From Cereibacter johrii (GTDB lineage Bacteria; Pseudomonadota; Alphaproteobacteria; Rhodobacterales; Rhodobacteraceae), in the NCBI RefSeq assembly GCF_001720585.1, contig NZ_MABH01000137.1, forward strand, positions 1 to 47,545: a stretch of 47,545 nucleotides of DNA. The letters run 5' to 3'. Both the position numbers and the translations under genes were made by a program. Below the pieces are notes generated by a model that saw only the letters and a list, made by a program, of their open reading frames with translations, ran no database searches and had not been told where the DNA came from. Positions 26,970-34,940 of the stretch are shown here, in pieces. Every line of letters starts with the position of its first letter. The first letter of the stretch is position 1.

Positions 26970-27329
26970 TTAACTTGTCGTCCTGCCTGACGCCTCGGCT
27001 CGCTTGAACTTCAAGACAACGCCAGCCTCTGCAGACGCGGTTACAATTCCAATCGTTCCCTCACCCGAAACTGCCAGACTAACTTCGAATTCATCGAGGC
27101 GGTACCCACGCTGATCTCCTGATTCCAGTTTAGCGAGCATGGCATCGATTGCCGCTTGGGTTTTTTCGAAGCTCTCAAGAAGTCTGTCGGTGGAGACCTC
27201 CTTCGCCTTGGGCGCAAACCAGCGCCTAAGGCTATGCAATTCCGTGCTCCTACCAGGTACGCTCGCGACATCGCCAGTTTCATCTTGGGTGGGTGCCGCC
27301 TCTATGACGTAGAATGTCGGTTCGCCCAT
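26970..27329 (-). CDS. Trypco1-like partner protein of a trypsin-type protease
   Basis: This 119-residue protein resembles Trypco1 (trypsin co-occurring domain) proteins, small partners encoded beside trypsin-like proteases in bacterial conflict systems. A charged helical segment (STDRLLESFEKTQAAIDAML) is followed by a beta-rich end, EFEVSLAVSGEGTIGIVTAS and GVVLKFKRA, the usual Trypco1 order. It starts nine bases after the protease stop on the same strand, so the two form an operon. No membrane segment or signal is seen. The assignment is from pattern and context, and no alignment was run. Confidence 0.6.
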   Translation of the reverse strand: MGEPTFYVIEAAPTQDETGDVASVPGRSTELHSLRRWFAPKAKEVSTDRLLESFEKTQAAIDAMLAKLESGDQRGYRLDEFEVSLAVSGEGTIGIVTASAEAGVVLKFKRAEASGRTTS

Positions 27330-27338
27330 TTCGCCTCC

Positions 27339-28325
27339 TCATTCATACAGTTCGACGTCTAACAGGTCAGTGGCTTGCCACATTGCTTGGGACATGCCCA
27401 TCTGAGACGAGCGTCCAGTCTTGATCCCGGTGTAAATGCCGACCGCTTCTCCGGTGGAATCCAGCCGAACGAGCGCGCCGCTGTCACCGCCTATGCCGGT
27501 TACGTCAAAAAGTACCCTCTGGGGATCATAGGGATCGGAATCCGTTGGGTGAATCCAAGTCTTCGTGATCCTCCCAGAACGCTGTGGGCTGCCGGAACCA
27601 GTGAAACTGATGCCCAACCCAACAGCAGGATCAACGTCCATCGGCAAATTTACTGCGTTGGTCGACCCGCTGTGAGGTTCAACCAACGCAGCATCAACCG
27701 AGCTGTCGCAGAAGTCGACAAGCGTACCAAATCCACCACCAGCCATCGCCACCCTTTGCCCACGGCCAAGACCCGTCACCGCATGCTTCGCAGTAATTAT
27801 GTAGCGGATGAAGCCGCCATCGCCTTTTTTTGCGGCCCAGCAAGTCGCCGTCGCACCTGCGGGATGAGGAGCGTGGGGAATATCCGCGGCAGCAAGTCGA
27901 GCGGCAGGAATTCCGCGTGATGCATCATCGATCTGTCCAATGTCGCGACTCTGCGGCCCTATGCCATCGCCACCGCCTCTATGATCGAAAAGGACTGCTC
28001 CAAAGAAGTACCCGGTCCCACGAGACGCCCTGCGAATTGCCTCATCATCATGGAATGAAGCATCAAACTCGATGTAGCCAACGGCCTGCTGCAAGAGTGG
28101 ATCTGGGTAAGCCAACGCCGTAAGTGAATCCGACATCCAACTTCGGGCTTTGCGCAGCCGCTCGGTAAGATGCTTCTGCCAGAAATAACCCCTAGTATAA
28201 GGTCCGTCGCCGCCATCTCGTGCTCTGAGGAATTCCGCCTTTCGGCCTTCTGACTCAGTTCTTGGTTCCCAGGGTGGCAGGCCAAGGGGCAGAACTTGAA
28301 GCATTACTTCCAATGTAAGAGGCAT
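27339..28325 (-). CDS. Trypsin-like serine protease
   Basis: This 328-residue protein has a complete chymotrypsin-type triad: His181 in ITAKHAV, Asp211 in SSVDAALV and Ser282 in GIGGDSGALV. The protease domain covers about residues 150 to 328. The N-terminal 150 residues are unfamiliar and include a helical, charged part. No signal peptide is seen, so it probably acts in the cytoplasm. It is the first gene of a two-gene operon with the Trypco1-like gene, transcribed against the surrounding phage genes, and its codons are less GC-rich than theirs. Together they look like cargo inserted between two tail genes. Targets are unknown. Confidence 0.8.
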   Translation of the reverse strand: MPLTLEVMLQVLPLGLPPWEPRTESEGRKAEFLRARDGGDGPYTRGYFWQKHLTERLRKARSWMSDSLTALAYPDPLLQQAVGYIEFDASFHDDEAIRRASRGTGYFFGAVLFDHRGGGDGIGPQSRDIGQIDDASRGIPAARLAAADIPHAPHPAGATATCWAAKKGDGGFIRYIITAKHAVTGLGRGQRVAMAGGGFGTLVDFCDSSVDAALVEPHSGSTNAVNLPMDVDPAVGLGISFTGSGSPQRSGRITKTWIHPTDSDPYDPQRVLFDVTGIGGDSGALVRLDSTGEAVGIYTGIKTGRSSQMGMSQAMWQATDLLDVELYE

Positions 28326-28437
28326 CGAATGACGTCTCCGCTGATGCGTGGGCTAATGCGTTGGTAATACTCTGCCTCAGTCGTCCCAGCCGAACAAGCA
28401 TACACCCTGGCCCTGTCAATCAAACTCAGTGCACTTC

Positions 28438-28857
28438 ATGCCCACCCCTCGCGAAACCATCCTCGCCGCGCTGCATGCGCGGCTCTCGGCTCTTCCCGCC
28501 ACCGCCCTGCGTGGCGATGCGCTGCCCGAGCGCGTGCCTCCCGCAGGCATGCTGATCCTGCGCGATGGCGAACCGGGGGAGCCGGAGGTCACGCTGTCGC
28601 CGCTGCGCTACCACTACCAGCACCGCGCCGAGATCGAGGCGGTCGTCCAGGGCGGCAACCGTGACGCCGCCTTCGACACGCTCTGCGCCAGCATCGGCGC
28701 GGCCCTCGCCACCGACCGCACGCTGGGCGGGCTCTGCGATTGGGACGAGGCGGAAGCGCCGCGCCCGGTCGATCTGCCGGTCGAGGGCGCGGCAAGCCTG
28801 AAGGCAGCCGTGATCCCGGTCGTCCTGCACTACTTCACGGCCGATCCGCTGACGTGA
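28438..28857 (+). CDS. Phage tail-terminator-like protein
   Basis: This 139-residue protein begins MPTPRETILAALHARLSALP and resembles small rhodobacterial prophage proteins lying between the DUF6441 gene and the major tail gene. They are often labelled 'acyl-CoA transferase' in databases, a label the sequence does not support. Position and length fit a tail terminator or tail completion protein. The ATG at 28438 was chosen over one three codons earlier because it starts the family-like block. The gene is intact, but the genes for the tail tube and tape measure that should follow are missing. Confidence 0.6.
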   Translation: MPTPRETILAALHARLSALPATALRGDALPERVPPAGMLILRDGEPGEPEVTLSPLRYHYQHRAEIEAVVQGGNRDAAFDTLCASIGAALATDRTLGGLCDWDEAEAPRPVDLPVEGAASLKAAVIPVVLHYFTADPLT

Positions 28858-28913
28858 GCCGGCTGACGGGTCAGCAGGACCCGTAGTGACCGCGTGAGTG
28901 GCGGCAATATTCG

Positions 28914-30600
28914 GTGGCCACTCCAGAGACGATCATCACTGCGGCAATGTCCCGCCCGTCGGTCAGGATGCACTGCCGACGCGCCGGCCTGCCGGAGGCG
29001 CTGATCGACATCTCGGGTCTCCGAGGCGCCGTCGAAGGCCTCGTCATCGGCGCGCTGGAGAGCCCGCGCGCCTCGATCGCCACGCTCGCCCGCCACTTCG
29101 GCTTTGACGCCGTCGAGAGCGAGGGGGTGATCCGCTTCGTCATGCGCGGTCAGGCCGCCAGCCTGACCCTGGCCCACGACGACCTTGTCGTGGCGCGCGA
29201 GGGCGACATTCTCGAGCTGACCCGCGCGCAGGAGACGGAACTGCCGCAGGCGCTGAAGTGGCAGGTGGCGCGGGCCGACGAGGATTACGACGCGGCGCTG
29301 GTCGAAGCCCGCCGCATCACCGTCGACACGACCCGCATCGCCTCCGAGAGCTTCCCCGTGGCGGTGCCGCCCGAGGAGGCCGAGCGCCGTTGCCGCCGCG
29401 CGCTGATGGAAGCCTGGGTCGGGCGCGAGAGTGCCACCTTCCGCCTGCCGCCCTCGCGGCTGGCGCTCGATCCGGGCGACGTGGTCGGGCTTGCGCATGA
29501 CGGCCGGGAGGTGGAGCTGCGCCTCGTCTCCGTCGCCGATGCCGACGCGCGCGGCATCGAGGCGGTGCGCCAGGATCGCGCCGCCTTCGACCTGCCCTCG
29601 GGCGAGCCGCGGGCCGCCTCGCTGACCCGCCCGGTGGTCTTCGGCGCGCCGGAGGTGGTGATGCTCGACCTGCCGCAATTGGCCGAGACGGTGCCCGCGC
29701 ACCGGCCGCTGGTCGCGGCCCACGCCGCACCCTGGCCGGGCGAGATCGCGGTGCTGCGCAGCCCCGGCACGGACGGGTTCCAGCTCCTCACCAGCCTCGA
29801 AAGCCGCGCCCGGATCGGCCGGCTCGCCTTCGACCTCTGGTCGGGGCCGACCTCGCGCTTCAATCTCGGCAACCAGCTCATCCTCGACCTCGCCTAGGGC
29901 ACGCTCGCGAGCGTCACTGACCTCGCGCTCTTCGACGGGGCGAATGCGCTGGCGGTCGAGAGCGCGCCGGGGGTCTGGGAGATCCTGCAGGCGGGCGCCG
30001 CCGAGCTGATCGCGCCGGGCCGTTACCGCCTCGGCCGCCTGCTGCGCGGCCAGCGCGAGACCGAAGCCGCCATGGCCGATCCGGCGCCGGCCGGCGCACG
30101 GGTGGTGGTGCTCGATGGCGCGCTCGCCCCGCTGACCATCGCCGAGGCGGACATCGGCCGTCCCTGGAACTGGCGCGTGGGACCGGCCGCGCGGCCCGTG
30201 ATGGGCGAGAGCTACACCGCACTCGCCTTCACGCCGGGCGGGCGCGGACTCGTGCCCTTCGCGCCGGTCCATGTCGAGCAGCCGTGGCGGCAGGCGCGCA
30301 GCCCGGGCGATCTGACGATCCGCTGGGTGCGGCGGTCCCGCGCGCTCGTCGCCGATGCCTGGGAACAGGTCGAGGTGCCGCTGGGCGAGGAGATCGAGGC
30401 CTATGAGGTCGAGATCCTCGACGGCGCTGCCGTCCGGCGCACGCTGATCACGGGCACGAGCTCCGTCCTCTACAGCGGCGCGCAGCAGATCGCCGACTGG
30501 GGTGCGCCGCTCGGGCCCGGTCAGACGCTCGTCCTCCGCATCTTCCAGCTCTCGAACCGCCTCGGCCGCGGCACGCCCGCCACGGCCACGCTCCAGCACG
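28914..30600 (+). pseudogene. Fragment of phage baseplate 'megatron'/tail tip protein with in-frame TAG
   Basis: The frame matches the C-terminal half of the very long tail-tip or baseplate proteins of gene-transfer-agent-like and lambdoid rhodobacterial phages, with blocks such as LARHFGFDAVESEGVIRFVM, RPVVFGAPEVVMLDLPQLAE and LLRGQRETEAAMADPAPAG, and SLTIRWVRRSR-like sequence near its end. The N-terminal half is missing, with the junction near 28,860 to 28,940. A single in-frame TAG at 29,895 to 29,897 interrupts it, and the frame continues for more than 200 codons beyond. The family pattern ends at about 30,595, where the frame switches to a fiber scrap. Confidence 0.7.
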
Positions 30601-30777
30601 CTGACCGCCTCGGGCACCGTCACGGTTTCGGCGGCCAGCGCCACCATCGGCACAGCGACGACGACCGCGACCTATGGCATGGGCACCGACGCTACGACGA
30701 CGGGCGTGACCAAGACCGTGAACCTCGGCATCGGTGGCGCGTCCGGATCGACCACCGTCGTCAACATCGGCTCGGCC
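30601..30777 (+). pseudogene. Phage tail-fiber repeat scrap
   Basis: Low-complexity Thr/Ala/Gly sequence (TATTTATYGMGTDATTTG, then NLGIGGASGSTTVVNIGSA), the sort of repeat found in phage tail fibers. It is in a different frame from the preceding megatron fragment and in the same frame as the following 2OG oxygenase gene, with no stop between. So an unusual fused product of fiber scrap plus oxygenase could in principle be made. Confidence 0.55.
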
Positions 30778-31440
30778 ATGCATTCGATTGACGACATCCG
30801 TGCGGCTCTAAAGCGTGATGGGTTCGCCCTCGCGGACGACCTCCTGCCGCGGCCGATCTTCGAAGACCTTGACGCACGTGTGCTCGCATCGTGGCGCGGC
30901 GGGATTGGCTGGAACACAAGGGTGAAGGGACCGGGAACGTCCCGCAATTTGTCGCTCGCAACGGGCGATCGTCTTCACCAGATTGCAGCACTTGTCGACC
31001 GCGTGGACGAAGGCAGCGGCGATGTGTTCACCTACCTCTATCACCAACTCCACGCTGATCGCGATGAGAGCGGCCTCGTTCGCAGCATTGAAGAAGTCGC
31101 CCTCGCCGCGTGGCGAGAGGCAATCAAACATCTGATCGGCCCCTTCGAAAGGACAAACTTCTCGCTGACCGCCTTCACACCGGGCTGCCGCCTGGCACGA
31201 CATACCGCCCATGGGGGAGAAAGCGCCTACAGGCTGACGATCCTGCTCTATTTCACCGGTGAAGGGTCAAGCGAGGGGTCCCTGATGTTCGGCGGCAGTG
31301 AGGCGCCGGCTTGCATCGCCCCACGACCGAACAGAAGCGTGATTTTCGTTCCCTCTGCAACGACGACGCACTGGATCAATCGCGTACCGTTTGGAAAGGC
31401 GAAAAGTGCGCGCATCGCCTTCTCCGGCTGGCTGATCTAG
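30778..31440 (+). CDS. 2OG-Fe(II) oxygenase-fold protein with an HxA motif
   Basis: This 220-residue protein has the C-terminal double-stranded beta-helix of prolyl-4-hydroxylase-type 2-oxoglutarate enzymes. LTILLYFTGEG matches the strand after the first metal motif, His198 is in TTHWINRV, and Arg212 in ARIAFSGWL would bind 2-oxoglutarate. The first metal motif is RHTAHGGE: aligned with the usual HxD, His142 is present but the Asp is replaced by Ala144. HxA or HxG at this place occurs in iron/2OG halogenases, but also in inactive relatives. The ATG at 30778 is the first Met after the fiber scrap, without a clear ribosome site. It starts a three-gene cassette. Confidence 0.7.
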   Translation: MHSIDDIRAALKRDGFALADDLLPRPIFEDLDARVLASWRGGIGWNTRVKGPGTSRNLSLATGDRLHQIAALVDRVDEGSGDVFTYLYHQLHADRDESGLVRSIEEVALAAWREAIKHLIGPFERTNFSLTAFTPGCRLARHTAHGGESAYRLTILLYFTGEGSSEGSLMFGGSEAPACIAPRPNRSVIFVPSATTTHWINRVPFGKAKSARIAFSGWLI

Positions 31441-31572
31441 GGTGACGAGATGTGCTCCCACGATGCTGGACGTTCGGCTCACCCCGCGAATCGACTTGGC
31501 GGCGGACGGCTCTCTTCGATATGGGGCATGTGAAGCACGGGCGCTGCCTCCGGACTTGCTATCCTTGCGACG

Positions 31573-32526
31573 TTGTCTCGAGCCTGGAAGCCGTGGGCCA
31601 GCCTCGCTGCCGCCGGCTTTCCGGCTTGGCAGGTTGAGCGTCTTTTCCTCGCAGGGATTGTTGATGTCGGGCGAGGCCGCTTTCGCATTCCGAGGCGTGC
31701 GCGGATCTATTTCGAGGAGCAGTTCCCCGAGCGAGCAGCAGAACGGCCGTTCGGTACATTGCTGAGCGCGCCGCTTCCTCGCGTCCTCTGGCTAGGGCTG
31801 CCCTACACCAATCTTGTCCGCCTGGCTCACTCGACGGCCGTAGGCCTCGCGGACATCCTCGCTGCTGCGAGCCCTGAAACCATCCCGGTCATCGGCGTCT
31901 TGCCGGATGACGCTCCTTCGATGCGCGGTCACGAAGATATCGAAGGTCTGGTCGATCTCGCCGCCGAGCTCGACCTGCGGCTCGGCATCATCGGCGGTGA
32001 CCACCGCGCAACTTGGTCGATGCTGCGCACCGTCAAATCCGCATTGCCGGGCCAAGCTGTGCAGTACGTCCACGTCGACGCACACCACGATCTTTACGGA
32101 TATCGTTCGGATTGCCCGCCCGACCATATCAACCACGCCAGTTTTCTGGCTGATTTGCTTCAGCGTGGATGCATCGACCGCGCTGTCCTCATCGGGCGGC
32201 GGGACGGCGATGAGCCTCTTCGGGCGGCACTAGATGACGGTCTTCCGATTCACTGCACTGCGACCGACGAGGCCTGGCGGCCCGCCGATTGGAGCGATGA
32301 CGCCTACACCGATCTCGCCGTCGATCTCGACGTACTCGATGCACGCTTGGCACCGGCAGTGTCCAGCCCAATTGGCGAAGGCTGGACGCTCGACGCGTTG
32401 CTTCATAAGCTCGCAAAGATAATGAGTGAGGCAAGGATTCACAGCTGTTCCGTTGTCGAAGCCGGAGGAGGGAGCCCGGCCACGACAAAAGCCGCGCTCG
32501 AGGTGATCGAGCTGTTGGGAACCTAA
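31573..32526 (+). CDS. Arginase/agmatinase-family protein, 5' end probably frameshifted
   Basis: This metal-dependent ureohydrolase-fold protein has all the manganese-ligand motifs: GIIGGDHR, VHVDAHHDL and AVDLDVLDARLAPA; SCSVVEAGGG follows where family members have a Glu. A leading part of 90 or so residues (AWQVERLFLAGIVDVGRGRF) resembles a small winged helix. The frame at 31573 begins with TTG. A different frame starting at ATG 31463 (MLDVRLTPRIDLAADGSLRYG, ending near DLLSL) reads as its natural beginning, so a frameshift near 31,555 to 31,572 is likely. The stop is four bases from the GNAT start. The substrate is unknown and may be arginine, agmatine or a peptide side chain. Confidence 0.75.
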   Translation: MSRAWKPWASLAAAGFPAWQVERLFLAGIVDVGRGRFRIPRRARIYFEEQFPERAAERPFGTLLSAPLPRVLWLGLPYTNLVRLAHSTAVGLADILAAASPETIPVIGVLPDDAPSMRGHEDIEGLVDLAAELDLRLGIIGGDHRATWSMLRTVKSALPGQAVQYVHVDAHHDLYGYRSDCPPDHINHASFLADLLQRGCIDRAVLIGRRDGDEPLRAALDDGLPIHCTATDEAWRPADWSDDAYTDLAVDLDVLDARLAPAVSSPIGEGWTLDALLHKLAKIMSEARIHSCSVVEAGGGSPATTKAALEVIELLGT

Positions 32527-32530
32527 GCCT

Positions 32531-33079
32531 ATGACCGCTCATGGCGACACGATCGAGCGAGTACTTGAAATCGGTTTAAGACGCTCTTTAGAGAAACAGA
32601 TCGCGTATCCGCTTGATCAATGCTTCCCCAAAACGTTCGGAGGGCGCAGCTACTACAAACAAGTTCCCCATTTACGCCTGCTATTGTGGAGAAAGAGGAG
32701 GCTCATTGAACATGCGGGTCTCGACCATCGCGTCATCAGGGTAGGCGAGACGGTCACTCGGGTCACCGGCATCGTCGATCTCTGTGTCCATCCTGATCAT
32801 TGCCGAGTCGGCCGGGGAAGCATGCTGCTGGCATTTGCGGAAGACCTCGCGCGGCGTGGGCAGACGGAACACCTCATCCTGTTCACTGACCGCGCCGATC
32901 TCTATTTGCGCAACGGCTATAGCGCCGTTGAGCCAGCGATGGTGACGTGGCTCGCGATCGACGAACGCGCGAGCCACAGCATGCAGCGCCGCGATTTTTC
33001 AGGGACGTTCATGGCCAAGGCGCTGTGTGACAAGCCGTTCCCACGGGGTGAGATCGACCTGCTCGGCTATCTCTTCTGA
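32531..33079 (+). CDS. GNAT-family N-acetyltransferase
   Basis: This 182-residue protein has a GNAT acetyl-CoA site: VDLCVHPDHCRVGRGSMLLA gives the beta-strand and the R-x-x-G-x-G loop, followed by LILFTDRADLYLRNGY, the last catalytic strand with the usual Asn-Gly-Tyr. It is the third gene of the cassette and starts four bases after the arginase-family stop, so translation is probably coupled. Its substrate may be the product or a rival target of the two enzymes before it. It is less GC-rich than the core genes. It is whole. Confidence 0.78.
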   Translation: MTAHGDTIERVLEIGLRRSLEKQIAYPLDQCFPKTFGGRSYYKQVPHLRLLLWRKRRLIEHAGLDHRVIRVGETVTRVTGIVDLCVHPDHCRVGRGSMLLAFAEDLARRGQTEHLILFTDRADLYLRNGYSAVEPAMVTWLAIDERASHSMQRRDFSGTFMAKALCDKPFPRGEIDLLGYLF

Positions 33080-33274
33080 CAGCCTCATTTCGGAGCCGAT
33101 CATTCGCCTCACACTCCTCCGCGACGTTGGCACTCCTGACGGCATTGCGACGCGACACAACTGAAATCGGCTCAGCGGTTTAGGTGGAGAAGGTTGAATA
33201 TCAGGCCCATCCCCTCCGCCAATTTTCCCAACCTGCCATTCCGCCAAGTTACTGTTCACTCGGTAATAACTGAC

Positions 33275-34644
33275 ATGGCACCTCGTAAAAGCCCGCCAAG
33301 GCCCGATTTTGCTGCACAAGATGCTGCACAAAATGCCGCTCAGATTGCAGCACGAAAGGGCGTGGCAGAGTCTGCCGGAAATGGTCAATTCCCGGGGATG
33401 AGCCCCACCCGCCGCAACAACACGATCCACATGCGCAAGCGCGTGCCGCGCCGGTTCAAAAGCATCGAGCCGCACGATTATGTCTGGATTTCCCTGCACA
33501 CGGGCGACACGACAGTGGCCGCCGCGAAGGCCCCGGAAATCTGGCAATCCATGATGGAGGCCTGGGAGGCCAAGCTCGCGGGCGACACCTAGGACGCGGA
33601 GCAAATGTTCGAGGCGGCGCGCGAGCTGGCCGCGAAGCGCGGGATGCGCTTCCTCTCCTATGACAAGGTGGCGCGGCTTCCGGTGCCGGAGCTGATGAAG
33701 CGCGATGCCTATGTCGAGAAGGTGAAGCCGGGCCAGACCGACAGGATCGAGGCGGCGGCCGTGCTGGGCATGGTCGAGCCGCCGAAGATCACCGTCACCC
33801 GCGCGCTCGAGCTGTTCTGGCAGATCGCCGAGAAGGACCGGACGCGGGGCAAGGACGAGGATCAGATCAGGCGTTGGAAGAACCCGCGCAAGAAGGCCAT
33901 CGCCAACTTCGTGAAGGTCATTGGCGACAAGCCCATCTAGGAGATCAGCCCCGACGACCTGCTCGATTGGCGCGCGTGGTGGGAGGAGAAGATCGAGCTG
34001 GAGGATCTGACGCCCAACTCGGCGAACAAGGACTTCACGCACTTCTCCGACACGATCAAGACCGTCGTGAAGGCCAAGCGCCTGGGCCTCGTGATCCCGA
34101 TGGAAGGCATTCCGCTCAAGAACGGCGAGAAGCGCACCCGCCCGCCCTTCTCGGACAAATGGATCAGGGAGAAGCTGCTGGCTCCTGGGGCGCTCGACGG
34201 GCTGAACCTCGAGGCGCGGTGCCTGCTTCTCGGCATGGTGAACACGGGCTATCGCCCCAGCGAGGGGGCCGGGCTCCTGCCCGAGCATATCCGGCTCGAC
34301 GGCGACGTTCCCCACATCAGCATCCAGCCCGTGGGGCGCGCTCTCAAGAGCCAGTATTCGAGGCGGATGATCCCGCTCGTGGGCCCGAATGGCTTTCCGC
34401 GCTACCGTGGCTCGCCGAACGTCCGGCCGCCGCCAACAAGTTCATGCGCGAGAACGGGCTTCTGGAAACGGATCAGCACACGCTCTACTGCCTGCGGCAC
34501 TCCTTCGAGGATCGGATGCTCTCGGCCGAGATAGACGAGCGGATCAGGCGCGACCTCTTCGGCCATACCCTGAACCGGCAACGCTATGGCTCGGGCGCGA
34601 GCCTCGAATATGCCCACAGGCTCCTTCAGGCGATTGCGCTCTGA
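33275..34644 (+). pseudogene. Phage tyrosine integrase, broken by two TAG codons and a frameshift
   Basis: The frame is that of a DUF6538-type phage integrase of about 450 codons. The N-terminal arm reads NTIHMRKRVPRRFKSIE. The catalytic domain keeps its first Arg (NTGYRPSEG), the box II Arg-His (YCLRHSFEDRM) and the Tyr nucleophile (FGHTLNRQRYG). It is interrupted by in-frame TAG at 33,590 to 33,592 and 33,938 to 33,940, and the C-terminal 80 or so codons are in another frame from about 34,400. The ATG at 33275 was taken as start because it precedes the arm domain. In this state it cannot make one full-length integrase without recoding. Confidence 0.85.
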
Positions 34645-34829
34645 GCCCTGGCGCGAGCCACCGCCTGCGCCCGCTCGATGGGATCGACGGCCGCCTGAGC
34701 GGCCTCGGCCTCCTGAACCAGCTCGTCCAGCCGCTCGAAAAGCGGGATCGCGAGATCAGTCTCGGCGACCAGCTCGGCGATAGCCGCCCGCGCCGCGATC
34801 AGGCGCTCTAGGCTCGGACCCTCTCTCAT
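34626..34829 (-). CDS. Small phage protein of unknown function
   Basis: This 67-residue, Ala/Glu-rich, probably all-helical protein (MREGPSLERLIAARAAIAEL) is coded at the end of the integrase relic, on the opposite strand. Its ATG overlaps the TGA of an upstream HTH-gene fragment, which makes an operon likely. Its last 19 bases overlap the end of the integrase. No family is recognised. Confidence 0.5.
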   Translation of the reverse strand: MREGPSLERLIAARAAIAELVAETDLAIPLFERLDELVQEAEAAQAAVDPIERAQAVARARAQSAIA

Positions 34830-34940
34830 ATGCGGGCCTCCCACACGATCTCTCGCCGGTTGGCAGCGTTGGGCTCCCGACGGCCCGTGTCGATGATCTT
34901 GCCCGCGTGCCGCAGCTCGGTCAGGCGCCGCTTCATCAGC
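34826..34940 (-). pseudogene. C-terminal fragment of a winged-helix phage protein
   Basis: The final 35 or so codons read MKRRLTELRHAGKIIDTG, then REPNAANRREIVW, a winged-helix ending seen in phage and element regulators. Upstream of about 34,940 the minus-strand frame loses this pattern, exactly where the plus strand begins to look like terminase. The 5' part of the gene has evidently been removed by a deletion. Confidence 0.5.

Noticed and set aside
28438-28857. Calling the tail-terminator-like gene an acyl-CoA transferase
   Set aside because: No CoA-transferase motif is present; position between phage tail genes argues for a structural role.
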